A stretch of 64,000 nt of DNA, from positions 1,054,001 through 1,118,000 of the forward strand of contig CAWFFW010000001.1 of the NCBI GenBank assembly GCA_963815305.1. The letters are read 5' to 3'. The DNA is from CAXBID01 sp963815305. Its GTDB lineage: Bacteria > Bacteroidota > Bacteroidia > Flavobacteriales > Flavobacteriaceae. Both the position numbers and the translations under genes were made by a program. The first letter of the stretch is position 1. Each line of letters opens with the position of its first letter. Shown here piece by piece: positions 35,059 through 43,921 of the stretch. The notes beneath the pieces are model-generated. The model was given only the letters and a program-made list of their open reading frames with translations, was not told the DNA's origin and did not search any database.

Positions 35059-35091
35059 AGACCTTTCAGATTTTTAAAACCTGAAAGGTCT
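35059..35091. repeat. Perfect palindrome in the hisC-hisB gap
   Basis: AGACCTTTCAG (35059-35069) and CTGAAAGGTCT (35081-35091) form an 11-bp perfect stem around ATTTTTAAAAC. It resembles a common flavobacterial intergenic palindrome. There is no following T run, so it is not a good terminator on either strand. Confidence 0.7.
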
Positions 35092-35120
35092 GTTAATGCG
35101 TTCATTTTAATTTATTAGTT

Positions 35121-36164
35121 TTAAGATCTCGAAATTAATAGAAGCTCTTTTATCAATTTCTCATTCTCTTCTTTTGTCCCTATTGTAAAACGTAAACAAT
35201 TTTCACAACCTGGTTGCGTAGTTCTATTTCTAACAACAATACCTTTTTCAATAAGTTGATTGTAACGTTTAGTGGCGTCATCAACCTTAACTAATATAAA
35301 ATTAGCATCCGTTGGATATATTTTTGAAACGAAATTAACCGTTGTTAGTTGGTTAACCAAAATGGCTCGTTCTTTTAGAATATCACCTACTTGTTTCTTA
35401 GTTAATTCATTCAATTTTAATTGTTCAATAGCACTCTGTTGCGTCAATTCATTAATATTATATGGCGGTTTAATACGATTTAATACTGATATAATTTCTG
35501 ACGATGCATAACAAATCCCTAAACGAATACCCGCCATTCCATAAGCTTTAGAAAGTGTTTGAGTAACAATTAAATTAGGGAAATTATTCAATTTAATTAT
35601 CCAACTTTCTTCTTTTGAAAAATCGATATAAGCTTCGTCTATGACAACTATGCCTTTAAAGTTGTGAATCAACTTGAAAATAGATTCGGAAGCAAAACTA
35701 TTAGCCGTTGGGTTATTAGGAGAGCAAATAAACAACAGTTTGGAATTGGTATCAGCTGCATTTAAAATCTCATTAACTATTGGTTGAAAATTTTCATCTA
35801 GTTGAACGCTTTTGATTTCAACAGCATTAATATTGGCTAATACACTATACATCCCATAAGTTGGTGGTAACGTGATGATATTATCTTGATTTGGTTCACA
35901 AAAAGCTCTGAAAATTAAATCTAGAACTTCATCACTACCATTTCCTAAAAGAATATTTTCTTGCGGAATAGATTTTATTTTAGACAACAATGATTTGAGA
36001 GTTCGCTGTTGCGGATCTGGATAACGATTAACGCCATTTTCAAACGGGTTTTCATTCGCATCTAAAAACACCATATCATCACTATTACCTTGAAATTCAT
36101 CTCGTGCTGATGAGTAAGGTTTTAGAGCTTTTATAGTTGGTCGTATTAAATCTTGAATGTTCAT
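35121..36164 (-). CDS. hisC: Histidinol-phosphate aminotransferase
   Basis: A 347-residue class I/II PLP aminotransferase. Key parts: FLDANENPFENGVNRYPDPQ, LGNGSDEVLDLIFRAFCEP, SPNNPTAN, VVIDEAYIDFS and LIVTQTLSKAYGMAGIRLGI, in which Lys is the PLP-binding residue. It makes histidinol phosphate from imidazole-acetol phosphate. Its start overlaps the hisD stop by one base (TAATG). Confidence 0.97.
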   Translation of the reverse strand: MNIQDLIRPTIKALKPYSSARDEFQGNSDDMVFLDANENPFENGVNRYPDPQQRTLKSLLSKIKSIPQENILLGNGSDEVLDLIFRAFCEPNQDNIITLPPTYGMYSVLANINAVEIKSVQLDENFQPIVNEILNAADTNSKLLFICSPNNPTANSFASESIFKLIHNFKGIVVIDEAYIDFSKEESWIIKLNNFPNLIVTQTLSKAYGMAGIRLGICYASSEIISVLNRIKPPYNINELTQQSAIEQLKLNELTKKQVGDILKERAILVNQLTTVNFVSKIYPTDANFILVKVDDATKRYNQLIEKGIVVRNRTTQPGCENCLRFTIGTKEENEKLIKELLLISRS

Positions 36165-37447
36165 TATTTCAAATCTTTTAATCTTATAGTTACTGCATTT
36201 TTATGTGCCTGTAACCCTTCAGCTTCTGCCATTAATTCTATGGTTTCGCCAATATTTAAAAGCCCTTCTTTTGATATTTTTTGAAAAGTCATACTTTTCA
36301 TAAAGCTATCTAAATTCACTCCCGAATACGCTTTACTAAAACCATTTGTTGGCAATGTATGGTTGGTTCCTGATGCATAATCACCAGCACTTTCAGGTGT
36401 ATAATCACCTATAAATACAGAACCTGCATTAACCACACCATCAATGTATAAATCTTCATTTTTAGCACATATAATAAAATGCTCAGGGCCATATTCATTA
36501 ATCATATCAAGTGCTATATCATCATTTTCAACAAAAATTAGTTTAGAATTTCCAATCGCTTTTTCTGCAATCGCTTGACGCGGAAGAACTTTAATTTGTT
36601 TTTCAACTTCTTTTAATACTGAATCAATTAAACTTTTAGAAGTCGACACTAAAATAACTTGACTATCTGTACCATGTTCAGCTTGACTTAATAAATCGGA
36701 TGCGATGTAAGGTGCGTTGGCGCTTTCATCTGCAACTACTAATAATTCACTGGGACCCGCAGGCATATCAATAGCCACACCGTATTTAGTAGAAAGCTGT
36801 TTTGCAACGGTTACAAATTGATTACCTGGTCCGAAAATTTTATAAACTTGAGGAATACGCTCTGTTCCAAAAGTTAAACCAGCAATGGCTTGGATGCCAC
36901 CTACCTTAATAATTTTAGTAACCCCACACAATTGCGCTGCAAATAAAATTTCTGGAGCTAAATGACCTTGTTTATTTGGTGGAGAACATAATACAATTTC
37001 TTTACAGCCAGCAATTTGAGCAGGAACAGCTAACATTAAAACTGTTGAAAATAAAGGTGCTGTACCTCCTGGAATATACAATCCAACTTTTTGAATGGGA
37101 CGTTTTTCTTGCCAACATTGAACACCTTTTGTAGTTTCAACCTCTATTCTAGTGGTTTTTTGAGCCATATGAAAAGCTTCAATATTTTGTTTGGCTTGCC
37201 TTATGGCTTTTTGAAGTTTTTGAGGTACCGTGTTTACGGCTTCGTTAATTTCTTCGATAGAAACTACATTGGATTTTGATGAAACAGTATCAAATTTAAG
37301 TGTGTATTTATTAATGGCAGTATCACCATTTAACTTAACATCTTTGAAAATATCATTAACTGTCGCTTCAATAGCATCAACGGTTTGCGTTGGTCGTTTT
37401 AAAATGTCCGCCCAATCACCTTTATTTGGATTATATATGATTTGCAT
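36164..37447 (-). CDS. hisD: Histidinol dehydrogenase
   Basis: A 427-residue zinc enzyme. Conserved parts include KVGLYIPGGTAPLFSTVLML, KVGGIQAIAGLTFGTERIPQ, KIFGPGNQFVTVAKQLS, MPAGPSELLVVADESANA, DLLSQAEHGTDSQVILV (Gln/His zinc ligands) and YGPEHFIICAKN. It oxidises histidinol to histidine in two NAD-dependent steps. It follows hisG after 22 bases. Confidence 0.97.
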   Translation of the reverse strand: MQIIYNPNKGDWADILKRPTQTVDAIEATVNDIFKDVKLNGDTAINKYTLKFDTVSSKSNVVSIEEINEAVNTVPQKLQKAIRQAKQNIEAFHMAQKTTRIEVETTKGVQCWQEKRPIQKVGLYIPGGTAPLFSTVLMLAVPAQIAGCKEIVLCSPPNKQGHLAPEILFAAQLCGVTKIIKVGGIQAIAGLTFGTERIPQVYKIFGPGNQFVTVAKQLSTKYGVAIDMPAGPSELLVVADESANAPYIASDLLSQAEHGTDSQVILVSTSKSLIDSVLKEVEKQIKVLPRQAIAEKAIGNSKLIFVENDDIALDMINEYGPEHFIICAKNEDLYIDGVVNAGSVFIGDYTPESAGDYASGTNHTLPTNGFSKAYSGVNLDSFMKSMTFQKISKEGLLNIGETIELMAEAEGLQAHKNAVTIRLKDLK

Positions 37448-37469
37448 TATAATTTAACTTTGATTTAGT

Positions 37470-38327
37470 TTAAAGCACCATTTTGTCAATGGGACATACT
37501 AAAATACCTTGCGCGCCTTTTGCCTTTAATTCATCTATAACATCCCAAAACGCATTCTTACTAATTACGGAGTGCACTGAGCTCCAACCTTCTTCTGCTA
37601 AAGGTAATACCGTTGGACTCTTCATGCCGGGTAAGACATCAATAATATCTTGTAATTTATCATTTGGGGCATTTAGTAGCACATATTTAGAATCTCTACC
37701 TTTTAAAACAGACTGTATTCTAAATTGAACTTTATCTAAAATAGCTTTTTTTTCTTCAGTTAAAATTGGAGAAACAGCCAAAACCGCTTCGGATTTTAGT
37801 ATTGTTTCAACTTCTTTTAAATTGTTTTTAAAAAGCGTGCTTCCGCTAGAAACAATATCACAAATAGCATCTGCTAAGCCAATATTGGGCGCAATTTCTA
37901 CTGACCCATTAATAATATGAAGATTGGCTTTTACGCCATTATCATCTAAATAGTTTTGCACCGTATTTGGGTAAGATGTCGCAATTCTTTTTCCCTCTAA
38001 ATCTTTGATATTATTATATTTAACTGATTTTGGAACAGCAATGCAAACTCTACAGGTAGAGAAACCCAGTTTTTCAACAACGTTTATGCCGTTACCTTTT
38101 TCAATTAAAACGTTTTCTCCAATAATAGCAGCATCCACAACACCATCTTTTAAATATTGAGGAATATCTCCATTTCTCAAGTAAAAAACTTCAACGGGGA
38201 AGCCTTTAGCCGAAGCTTTTAATTGATCTTTTCCGTTATCAATATAAATACCAATATCTTTTAATATATTCATCGAATCTTCATTTAAACGACCCGATTT
38301 CTGCACTGCAATTCTTAATTTACTCAT
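37470..38327 (-). CDS. hisG: ATP phosphoribosyltransferase, long form
   Basis: I start at the ATG at 38325-38327, giving 285 residues beginning MSKLRIAVQKSGRLNEDSMN; the 23 codons in front in the same frame are the attenuator region. Conserved parts: DAAIIGENVLIEKG, GKRIATSYPN, and the PRPP loop ADAICDIVSSGSTLFKNNLK. The length and the C-terminal domain (about 205-285, VQFRIQSVLKGRDSKYVLLN) mark the long form, which histidine inhibits allosterically. It begins histidine synthesis and is the first gene of the operon, so it sits under both feedback and attenuation control. Confidence 0.96.
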   Translation of the reverse strand: MSKLRIAVQKSGRLNEDSMNILKDIGIYIDNGKDQLKASAKGFPVEVFYLRNGDIPQYLKDGVVDAAIIGENVLIEKGNGINVVEKLGFSTCRVCIAVPKSVKYNNIKDLEGKRIATSYPNTVQNYLDDNGVKANLHIINGSVEIAPNIGLADAICDIVSSGSTLFKNNLKEVETILKSEAVLAVSPILTEEKKAILDKVQFRIQSVLKGRDSKYVLLNAPNDKLQDIIDVLPGMKSPTVLPLAEEGWSSVHSVISKNAFWDVIDELKAKGAQGILVCPIDKMVL

Positions 38328-38365
38328 TTTGTTGTTTTTATGAGTTTGAAACAATCTTGTTGATT

Positions 38366-38447
38366 TTAAAATGAAAAACCCGCTTGATTGTCTCAAACGG
38401 GTTTAAATATTTTGATTTTATTCAATACATTTTCACTTCGCTTGAGA
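38366..38447 (-). promoter_or_regulatory. Histidine attenuator: antiterminator and terminator
   Basis: On the minus strand AAACCCGTTTGA (38404-38393) and TCAAGCGGGTTT (38387-38376) form a 12-bp stem with one G-T wobble and a 5-base loop, followed by TTCATTTT: an intrinsic terminator 39 bases before hisG. The 5' arm and loop segment CGTTTGAGA (38399-38391) can instead pair with TCTCAAGCG (38447-38439), which lies in the last codons of the leader peptide. The two pairings exclude each other. A ribosome stalled at the His codons would leave TCTCAAGCG free, forming the antiterminator; one that reaches the stop codon would cover it and allow termination. Confidence 0.85.
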
Positions 38448-38486
38448 GCAAATATGAAAATGATGATGTAATTGAATAAAGTTCAT
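38433..38486 (-). CDS. hisL: Histidine operon leader peptide
   Basis: A 17-codon frame reads MNFIQLHHHFHICSQAK and then TGA. Four of five consecutive codons (7-11) are His. It ends 28 bases before the terminator hairpin and about 105 bases before hisG. Position, codon content and the adjoining mutually exclusive hairpins make it a ribosome-mediated attenuation leader: low charged tRNA-His stalls translation and switches on the operon. It was found by reading the sequence; it is too short for routine gene finders. There is no Shine-Dalgarno sequence (AAAGAAAC precedes the ATG), which is normal for this phylum. Confidence 0.85.
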   Translation of the reverse strand: MNFIQLHHHFHICSQAK

Positions 38487-38504
38487 GTTTCTTTAATGTT
38501 TTTG

Positions 38505-38512
38505 CAAATATC
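38505..38512 (-). promoter_or_regulatory. Candidate -7 box for the his operon
   Basis: GATATTTG on the minus strand differs at one position from TAnnTTTG and lies 19 bases before the leader ATG. No clear -33 TTTG is found. The upstream AT-rich DNA to 38632 is shared with the divergent thioredoxin-like gene. Confidence 0.35.
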
Positions 38513-38632
38513 AGTAATTTTATTTAATAGAGCTAAGTAATAGCTTAAAGATTTACTAAAAATGAATAATTAATATTATTATAGTCTTAAATTTATTTTA
38601 TTTTAAATGAATAAATTAATCTTATAAAAATT

Positions 38633-39157
38633 ATGAAATTAAAATCCGTTTTACTTTGTTTAATTATTTTTCTTTTAAGCTTTAATAATGCCTTAGCTCA
38701 AGAAGATACCACTACAATTCTTGAAAAAGCTTACTCAAAAGCAAAAAAAGAAAATAAAAATGTTTTTATTATGTTTCATGCCTCGTGGTGTGGTTGGTGC
38801 AAAAAAATGGATAAAAATATGAAAAGTGATAAAACTAAAGCTTTATTTGAAAATAACTATATTATTGAACAATTGGTGGTTCTTGAAGCAAATGACAAAA
38901 AACATCAAGAAAATCCCGGAGCTTTTGAGCTTTTAAAAACATATAATGGTGAAAAATCTGGTATTCCGTTTTGGTTAATTTTTGATGCTGAGGGCATACT
39001 TTTAATGGATTCTTTTAATGCTAAAGGTCAAAATTTAGGTTGTCCAGCAAGCCAAGCGGAAGTAACAGCTTTTACTGAAAAGCTAAAGAATACATCATCA
39101 CTAACAAAAGATGAATTGGCTATTATATCGGAAGTGTTTTTAATAAAAAAACAGTAA
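38633..39157 (+). CDS. Exported thioredoxin-like protein
   Basis: A 174-residue protein. A signal peptide ends near residue 22 (SFNNALAQ). The thioredoxin fold has FIMFHASWCGWCKKMD with the redox pair Cys53-Cys56, then a cis-proline strand GIPFWLIFDAEG. The CGWC site and the insert after it fit the thioredoxin_7/DUF255-like group of periplasmic proteins. It may reduce or isomerise disulfides in the periplasm; the partner is not evident. It is transcribed alone, divergent from the his operon, and its stop codon lies inside the terminator stem. Confidence 0.85.
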   Translation: MKLKSVLLCLIIFLLSFNNALAQEDTTTILEKAYSKAKKENKNVFIMFHASWCGWCKKMDKNMKSDKTKALFENNYIIEQLVVLEANDKKHQENPGAFELLKTYNGEKSGIPFWLIFDAEGILLMDSFNAKGQNLGCPASQAEVTAFTEKLKNTSSLTKDELAIISEVFLIKKQ

Positions 39158-39183
39158 TGCGTTAGCATTACTGTTTTAGTTTT
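39149..39183. terminator. Terminator after the thioredoxin-like gene, probably bidirectional
   Basis: AAACAGTAATGC (39149-39160) and GCATTACTGTTT (39165-39176) form a perfect 12-bp stem with a GTTA loop. It lies between two convergent genes and has a T-rich end in the plus direction. Confidence 0.85.
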
Positions 39184-39200
39184 TATAAATAGAAAACGTC

Positions 39201-40017
39201 TTACTGATTTCCTAAAATAATAGGTAACCCGCTATCGCCAGAACCAATAACAATAACTTTACTGTTTGGAGATTCTGCAAGTTTTACGGTTGCTTCAATA
39301 CCTTTGTCCTGTAATATTTTATCAGTTAAAGAGGCACTTAATATTCGGTTTGATTCTGCTTTACCTTTTGCATCAATGATTACTTTTTCAGCTTCTTTGG
39401 CAGCAGTTACTAGTCTAAATTCATATTCTAAAGATTCTTGCTCTTGCTTTAATTTACGCTCAATTGCATCTTTAATGGTATTTGGTAAAGTTACATCTCT
39501 AACAAGTACTTCGTTTAAGTTGTACGTATTGCTTTTCTAAAATCTTTTTAGTTTCTTCAAAAATTTCGTCTTGAATAGCATCACGTTTACTCGAGTATAA
39601 TTGTTCTGGTGTATACCTTCCTACAACACTTCTAGCGGCTGAACGAATAGCTGGCTGTATAACACGTTCTAAATAGTTTTGTCCAAGCGATTGATGTAAA
39701 TTGCCTAAATCATTATAAACTGGTTCGTACCAAGCTGAAGCGTCAATTTGAATTTCTAATCCGTTTGAAGATAACACTTTCATTTTTTCAAAAAGTTCTT
39801 GTTGACGTACTTCGTAAACAAATACTTTATTCCAAGGTGCTACTATATGAAAGCCTTCAGACATTGGTGGCTCATCAACAACAACACCCTCCCCAAACGT
39901 TTTAAATAATACGCCTGCTTCACCAGAATCTATGGTTACGGCTGATTTTGTTAAAATTATAATTAATACAATAGCAGCGATTATAAAAGGTATAGCTACT
40001 TTAGGTAATTTTTCCAT
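39201..40017 (-). pseudogene. SPFH/prohibitin-like membrane protein gene with a frameshift
   Basis: From the ATG at 40017 the frame gives a membrane anchor (IPFIIAAIVLIIILTKSAVT) and an SPFH domain (IDSGEAGVLFKTFGEGVVVD, VFVYEVRQQELFEKM, YLERVIQPAIRSAARSVVGR). It then hits a stop after 172 codons. In the +1 frame the same protein goes on as LNEVLVRDVTLPNTIKDAIE, RKLKQEQESLEYEFRLVTAA and KVIVIGSGDSGLPIILGNQ, to a stop at 39201-39203. One extra base, most likely the G at 39519 (plus strand), explains the break; without it the product is 271 residues, the normal prohibitin length. Either the gene is newly broken, or the sequence has an error, or a frameshift is programmed. Confidence 0.85.
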
Positions 40018-40029
40018 TTTTTACTTAAT

Positions 40030-42063
40030 TTAAATTAATCCGTTATATTTTCTCAAAAACCACTCAATTCCTAAGCTTAGCGCTATAATAATGAGCAGAT
40101 ATTTCCAATCTATCAAAGGTAAGCTATTTTTATGGCTTTTTTGAAGAGTAACATATCGATTATCATTTAATAAATCACTAATCAAACGTTCTGTATGGTC
40201 TATAAAATAACTAGAGCCCAAACTATTCGTAGCCAATTGTTGTAGCTTTGTTACATTGGCATTTAAAAATTGTTGCTCAATGTAATATTCCAGAATTTTA
40301 AATCTACCAGATTTTGAAATATTCTCATTTTTCGCTCTAACTGTAAAACTATATTCCGAAGGGGAAAGATTGCTTAAATCCACCTCATAATTGTTATTTT
40401 TCAGAATTAAAGGAAATGTTTTTTCTTCTTTTGAATTTTCATCCTTTAGAGTAATAGATAGCTGTTCTCGAGCATCAAATTGATAATTTTTATCGAAAAA
40501 CTGAGCCTTTAAAACAATGTTTAAATGGCCATTATAAAAGGATTCATAATCTATATTTAATCTATCTCTTCGTTTATTAGAAGCTACATATAAAACCAGT
40601 TTCCCAATAAAATCATCAAACGAATTAAATGATTTTGAATTCATATAACTCTGTGCACGCCATTGCCAAATATTCTCTCCAAATAAAACGGCTTCTCGCC
40701 TTCCGTTAGTTTCAAATGTAGCAAGTAAAGGTGCTTTAGTTGAAATACCTCGAACTTTTCTATTTAAAATAGATTGAAAAGGCACATTAAAATGGACACT
40801 CCCATAATTTGATTTTAATGGTGGAAACGATTCAAAATTAATATTATCAATTAAAAAAGGAGAATAATTTAAATTCAATTCAGCTTGATAATCTTCAAAC
40901 TGTCCTGTGATTTCAAATTGGTAATTTTGATTAATTTGATTTAAAAAATTTAAGTCCGTTTTAGTACCAACCATTATAAATCTATTCTTATTTTCTTTAT
41001 CTAGAACGTCAAAAATATTTTTAAACTTATTATTTGGTTGATATAAAACAACTAATTGAAAATCATTAATTTGACTAATTATTTCGTTTGGATTTAAAAA
41101 GAAAACAGAACGTTGTTCATTACTTTCAATACTCTTTTTAAAAGTGCCTAAATCAGGATGAATAAAATCACTAACAATAGCTATTTTTGTTTTCTGATCT
41201 ATAATTTCAACCGCAAAATTTTTAGAGTTATTAATTTTATTTTTCTCAGTATCTATTGGAATTAAAGTAGCTTTATAACTACTTACTCCTCTAGTTAAAG
41301 CAGGCAAATTAAAATTGATGACTTTAGAGTTTTCGTTTTTATTAAAACTTACGGCCTCTGAGTAAACCGTTGTATTGCCTTGAGTAATTTGAAATTTTGA
41401 AGTCACATTTGTATTTCCATTATATACCAATATAGCTTCAATAGGAAATTTGTTTTTTAAATAGGCATATTTATTAACATTGAGTTGTTCTATTCTCAAA
41501 TCTGTATAACTAATTGTATCACCTAATATAATGGGGTAAATAACTTGCTTATATTCTGTAAACCCAAATTCATAATTGTTCCCATAGGTTTGATTTCCAT
41601 CAGAAATTAATAGTGTTGGTGAATTTGACTGTTTATATATTTGTGATAATTGACTAAAAACATCATTAATGTTAGTTTGTTGCTCTGAAAACGTTAAGGA
41701 ATCAGAGTTTTTAAAATCTTCACCAAATGTGTAAAATTCTAAATTAAATTTATTTTTTAAGGCCTCATTTTTATACAATAAATCGACTAAACGCTCAACC
41801 TTTTCATTCTGATTCAAATACATTACTGAACTTGAATTATCAATAGCAATCACTAAATTGGGCTTTTCGGTCGTTATTTTAACTTGATTAAATTTAGGAT
41901 TTATCAGTAATAACAAAACTGAAAAAAAGGTAATAAATCTTAAAAAAGAAAAAACTGTGCTTAATTTTGATAGGCGACGCTTTTTTGAAATATATTGAAA
42001 AAGCGCTAATAATAGCGCTATAATTCCAGATAATATGATGTAGATAATAGTTTCTATTTGCAT
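40030..42063 (-). CDS. Large membrane protein with a von Willebrand A-like domain
   Basis: A 677-residue protein. Two helices at about 5-25 and 35-57 are followed by a VWA-like domain starting PNLVIAIDNSSSVMYLNQNE (a DxSxS metal-site pattern) with LLISDGNQTYG later. A long beta-rich region follows and a single helix near 650-668 (WKYLLIIIALSLGIEWFLRK). The layout resembles the BatA/BatB-related or aerotolerance-type proteins of Bacteroidota, with a periplasmic body held by membrane helices at both ends. The role is not established. It ends 12 bases before the prohibitin-like gene, so a joint role at the inner membrane is possible. Confidence 0.7.
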   Translation of the reverse strand: MQIETIIYIILSGIIALLLALFQYISKKRRLSKLSTVFSFLRFITFFSVLLLLINPKFNQVKITTEKPNLVIAIDNSSSVMYLNQNEKVERLVDLLYKNEALKNKFNLEFYTFGEDFKNSDSLTFSEQQTNINDVFSQLSQIYKQSNSPTLLISDGNQTYGNNYEFGFTEYKQVIYPIILGDTISYTDLRIEQLNVNKYAYLKNKFPIEAILVYNGNTNVTSKFQITQGNTTVYSEAVSFNKNENSKVINFNLPALTRGVSSYKATLIPIDTEKNKINNSKNFAVEIIDQKTKIAIVSDFIHPDLGTFKKSIESNEQRSVFFLNPNEIISQINDFQLVVLYQPNNKFKNIFDVLDKENKNRFIMVGTKTDLNFLNQINQNYQFEITGQFEDYQAELNLNYSPFLIDNINFESFPPLKSNYGSVHFNVPFQSILNRKVRGISTKAPLLATFETNGRREAVLFGENIWQWRAQSYMNSKSFNSFDDFIGKLVLYVASNKRRDRLNIDYESFYNGHLNIVLKAQFFDKNYQFDAREQLSITLKDENSKEEKTFPLILKNNNYEVDLSNLSPSEYSFTVRAKNENISKSGRFKILEYYIEQQFLNANVTKLQQLATNSLGSSYFIDHTERLISDLLNDNRYVTLQKSHKNSLPLIDWKYLLIIIALSLGIEWFLRKYNGLI

Positions 42064-42069
42064 TAAAAC

Positions 42070-42118
42070 TTAGGTCTTCTATATTAGACATTCCCTCCTT
42101 CAAGGAAATGACAAACAC
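42070..42118. repeat. Repeat-like gap between fabG and the VWA-like gene
   Basis: The 58-base gap has GACATTCCCTCCTTCAAGGA and AATGACAAACA, resembling the short flavobacterial intergenic element with ATTCC-TTC-AAGGAATGACA. Low confidence by itself. Confidence 0.4.
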
Positions 42119-42121
42119 TTA

Positions 42122-42868
42122 TTATGTAAGCATACCGCCATCAACATTTAGGGTTTGCCCAGTAATGTAAGCACTCATGTCGCTCGCTAAAAATACACAA
42201 ACATTCGCTATATCTTCCGGAGTTCCTCCACGTTTTAGAGGAATCCCTGCACGCCATCCTTTAACTACTTCTTCATCAAGTTTAGCTGTCATTTCAGTTT
42301 CAATAAAACCAGGAGCAACAACGTTACTTCTAATATTCCTTGATCCTAATTCTAACGCTACCGATTTTGAAAAGCCTATAATTCCGGCTTTTGATGCCGC
42401 ATAATTAGTTTGTCCCGCATTTCCTTTCACTCCAACCACAGAACTCATGTTTATAATAGAACCTTTACGTTGTTTAAGCATTGTTCTTTGTACCGCTTTG
42501 GTCATATTGAATACAGACTTTAAATTCACTTCAATAACCGTATCAAAATCCTCCTCACCCATTCGCATCAGCAAATTATCTTTTGTTATACCAGCATTAT
42601 TGACTAAAATATCAATACCTCCAAAATCGGTAAGTACGTCTTCAGCTAATTTTTGAGCTTCATCAAAACTGGCAGCATTACTTTTATATCCTTTAGCTTT
42701 AATGCCTAATTGGTTTAATTCATTTTCTAATTCATTAGCTGCCTCCACTGATGAACTGTATGTAAAAGCAACATTTGCCCCTTGTTGCGCAAAAATTTGA
42801 GCTATACCTTTTCCTATTCCTCGACTAGCTCCTGTTATTATGGCTGTTTTCCCTTCTAATAATTTCAT
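42122..42868 (-). CDS. fabG: 3-oxoacyl-ACP reductase
   Basis: A 248-residue short-chain dehydrogenase. It has the NADP site AIITGASRGIGKGIAQIFAQ, NNAGI, the catalytic Ser in INMSSVVGVKGNAGQ and YAASKAGI (Tyr and Lys), and ends AYITGQTLNVDGGM. These are classic FabG features; it reduces 3-oxoacyl-ACP in fatty acid elongation. It lies next to sucD and the lipid A operon but the terminator at 42922-42951 separates it from them. Confidence 0.95.
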   Translation of the reverse strand: MKLLEGKTAIITGASRGIGKGIAQIFAQQGANVAFTYSSSVEAANELENELNQLGIKAKGYKSNAASFDEAQKLAEDVLTDFGGIDILVNNAGITKDNLLMRMGEEDFDTVIEVNLKSVFNMTKAVQRTMLKQRKGSIINMSSVVGVKGNAGQTNYAASKAGIIGFSKSVALELGSRNIRSNVVAPGFIETEMTAKLDEEVVKGWRAGIPLKRGGTPEDIANVCVFLASDMSAYITGQTLNVDGGMLT

Positions 42869-42921
42869 TTAGTTTGTATAAAATAGTTGATATTCAAATA
42901 TACTAATTACAAGTTGCTTCA

Positions 42922-42951
42922 AATAAAAAAACCTCACAAAAAATGTGAGGC
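42922..42951 (-). terminator. Terminator after sucD
   Basis: CCTCACA (42932-42938) and TGTGAGG (42944-42950) form a 7-bp stem; on the minus strand a T run follows. Confidence 0.85.
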
Positions 42952-42972
42952 TTCTATATCTTTAATTTATGA

Positions 42973-43845
42973 TTATCTTAATACTTCAGCAATCTTTTTT
43001 CCTATTTCAGCAGGAGAATCTACCACATGGATTCCGCAAGCTCTCATGATTTTCTTTTTTGCTTGAGCAGTATCATCACTTCCTCCAACTATTGCACCGG
43101 CATGACCCATAGTTCGGCCTGCGGGAGCTGTTTCGCCAGCTATAAAACCAACTACTGGTTTTTTACTTCCGCTTGCTTTATACCAATTAGCCGCATCTGC
43201 TTCTAATTGCCCTCCTATTTCACCTATCATCACAACGGCTTCAGTTTCTGGGTCGTTGATTAATAATTCAACAGCTTCTTTGGTTGTCGTTCCAATAATG
43301 GGATCGCCACCAATACCAATGGCAGTCGTAATTCCTAAACCTTGTTTCACAACTTGATCGGCAGCTTCATAAGTTAATGTTCCAGATTTAGAAACGATTC
43401 CAACTTTTCCTTTTTTGAATACAAAACCAGGCATAATCCCCACTTTAGCTTCACCTGGAGTAATAACACCAGGGCAATTTGGACCTATTAATCTGCACGC
43501 TTTATTTTTAATGTACGTTGAAGCAGTAATCATATCAGCAACAGGAATACCTTCTGTAATACAAATAATAACTTTTATACCTGCATCGGCAGCTTCCATA
43601 ATAGCATCGGCAGCAAAAGCGGGTGGTACAAAAATAATTGAGGTATCTGCACCTTTTTCTACTACAGCTTCTTTAACGGTATTAAAAACGGGCCTGTCTA
43701 AATGAGTCTGCCCTCCTTTTCCAGGAGTAACCCCACCTACAACATTGGTTCCGTATTCTATCATTTGAGTAGCATGAAATGTTCCTTCGCTACCTGTAAA
43801 ACCTTGTACTATTATTTTTGAATCTTTGTTTACTAAAACGCTCAT
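42973..43845 (-). CDS. sucD: Succinyl-CoA synthetase subunit alpha
   Basis: A 290-residue protein with the CoA-binding part (KIIVQGFTGSEGTFHATQMI, VGGVTPGKGGQTHLDRPVFN), GPNCPGVITPGEAKVGIMPG, and the phosphohistidine region (GETAPAGRTMGHAGAIVGG). The active His is in MGHAGA. With SucB it makes succinate and nucleoside triphosphate in the TCA cycle. It is the last gene of the envelope operon lpxD-lpxC-fabZ, lpxA, efp, lpxD2; this association with lipid genes is a recurring arrangement in the Flavobacteriaceae as far as I recall. Confidence 0.96.
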   Translation of the reverse strand: MSVLVNKDSKIIVQGFTGSEGTFHATQMIEYGTNVVGGVTPGKGGQTHLDRPVFNTVKEAVVEKGADTSIIFVPPAFAADAIMEAADAGIKVIICITEGIPVADMITASTYIKNKACRLIGPNCPGVITPGEAKVGIMPGFVFKKGKVGIVSKSGTLTYEAADQVVKQGLGITTAIGIGGDPIIGTTTKEAVELLINDPETEAVVMIGEIGGQLEADAANWYKASGSKKPVVGFIAGETAPAGRTMGHAGAIVGGSDDTAQAKKKIMRACGIHVVDSPAEIGKKIAEVLR

Positions 43846-43921
43846 AGAAGATTATTTATCATTATTTAAATCACTTAGCAAAAGTAATTTTTTGAATTAT
43901 ATATATAAAGTAAAAACTGAA

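Noticed and set aside
38328..38396. 23 extra codons in front of HisG (MRQSSGFF...)
   Set aside because: They overlap the attenuator stem; HisG family proteins begin at MSKLRIAVQKSGRL.
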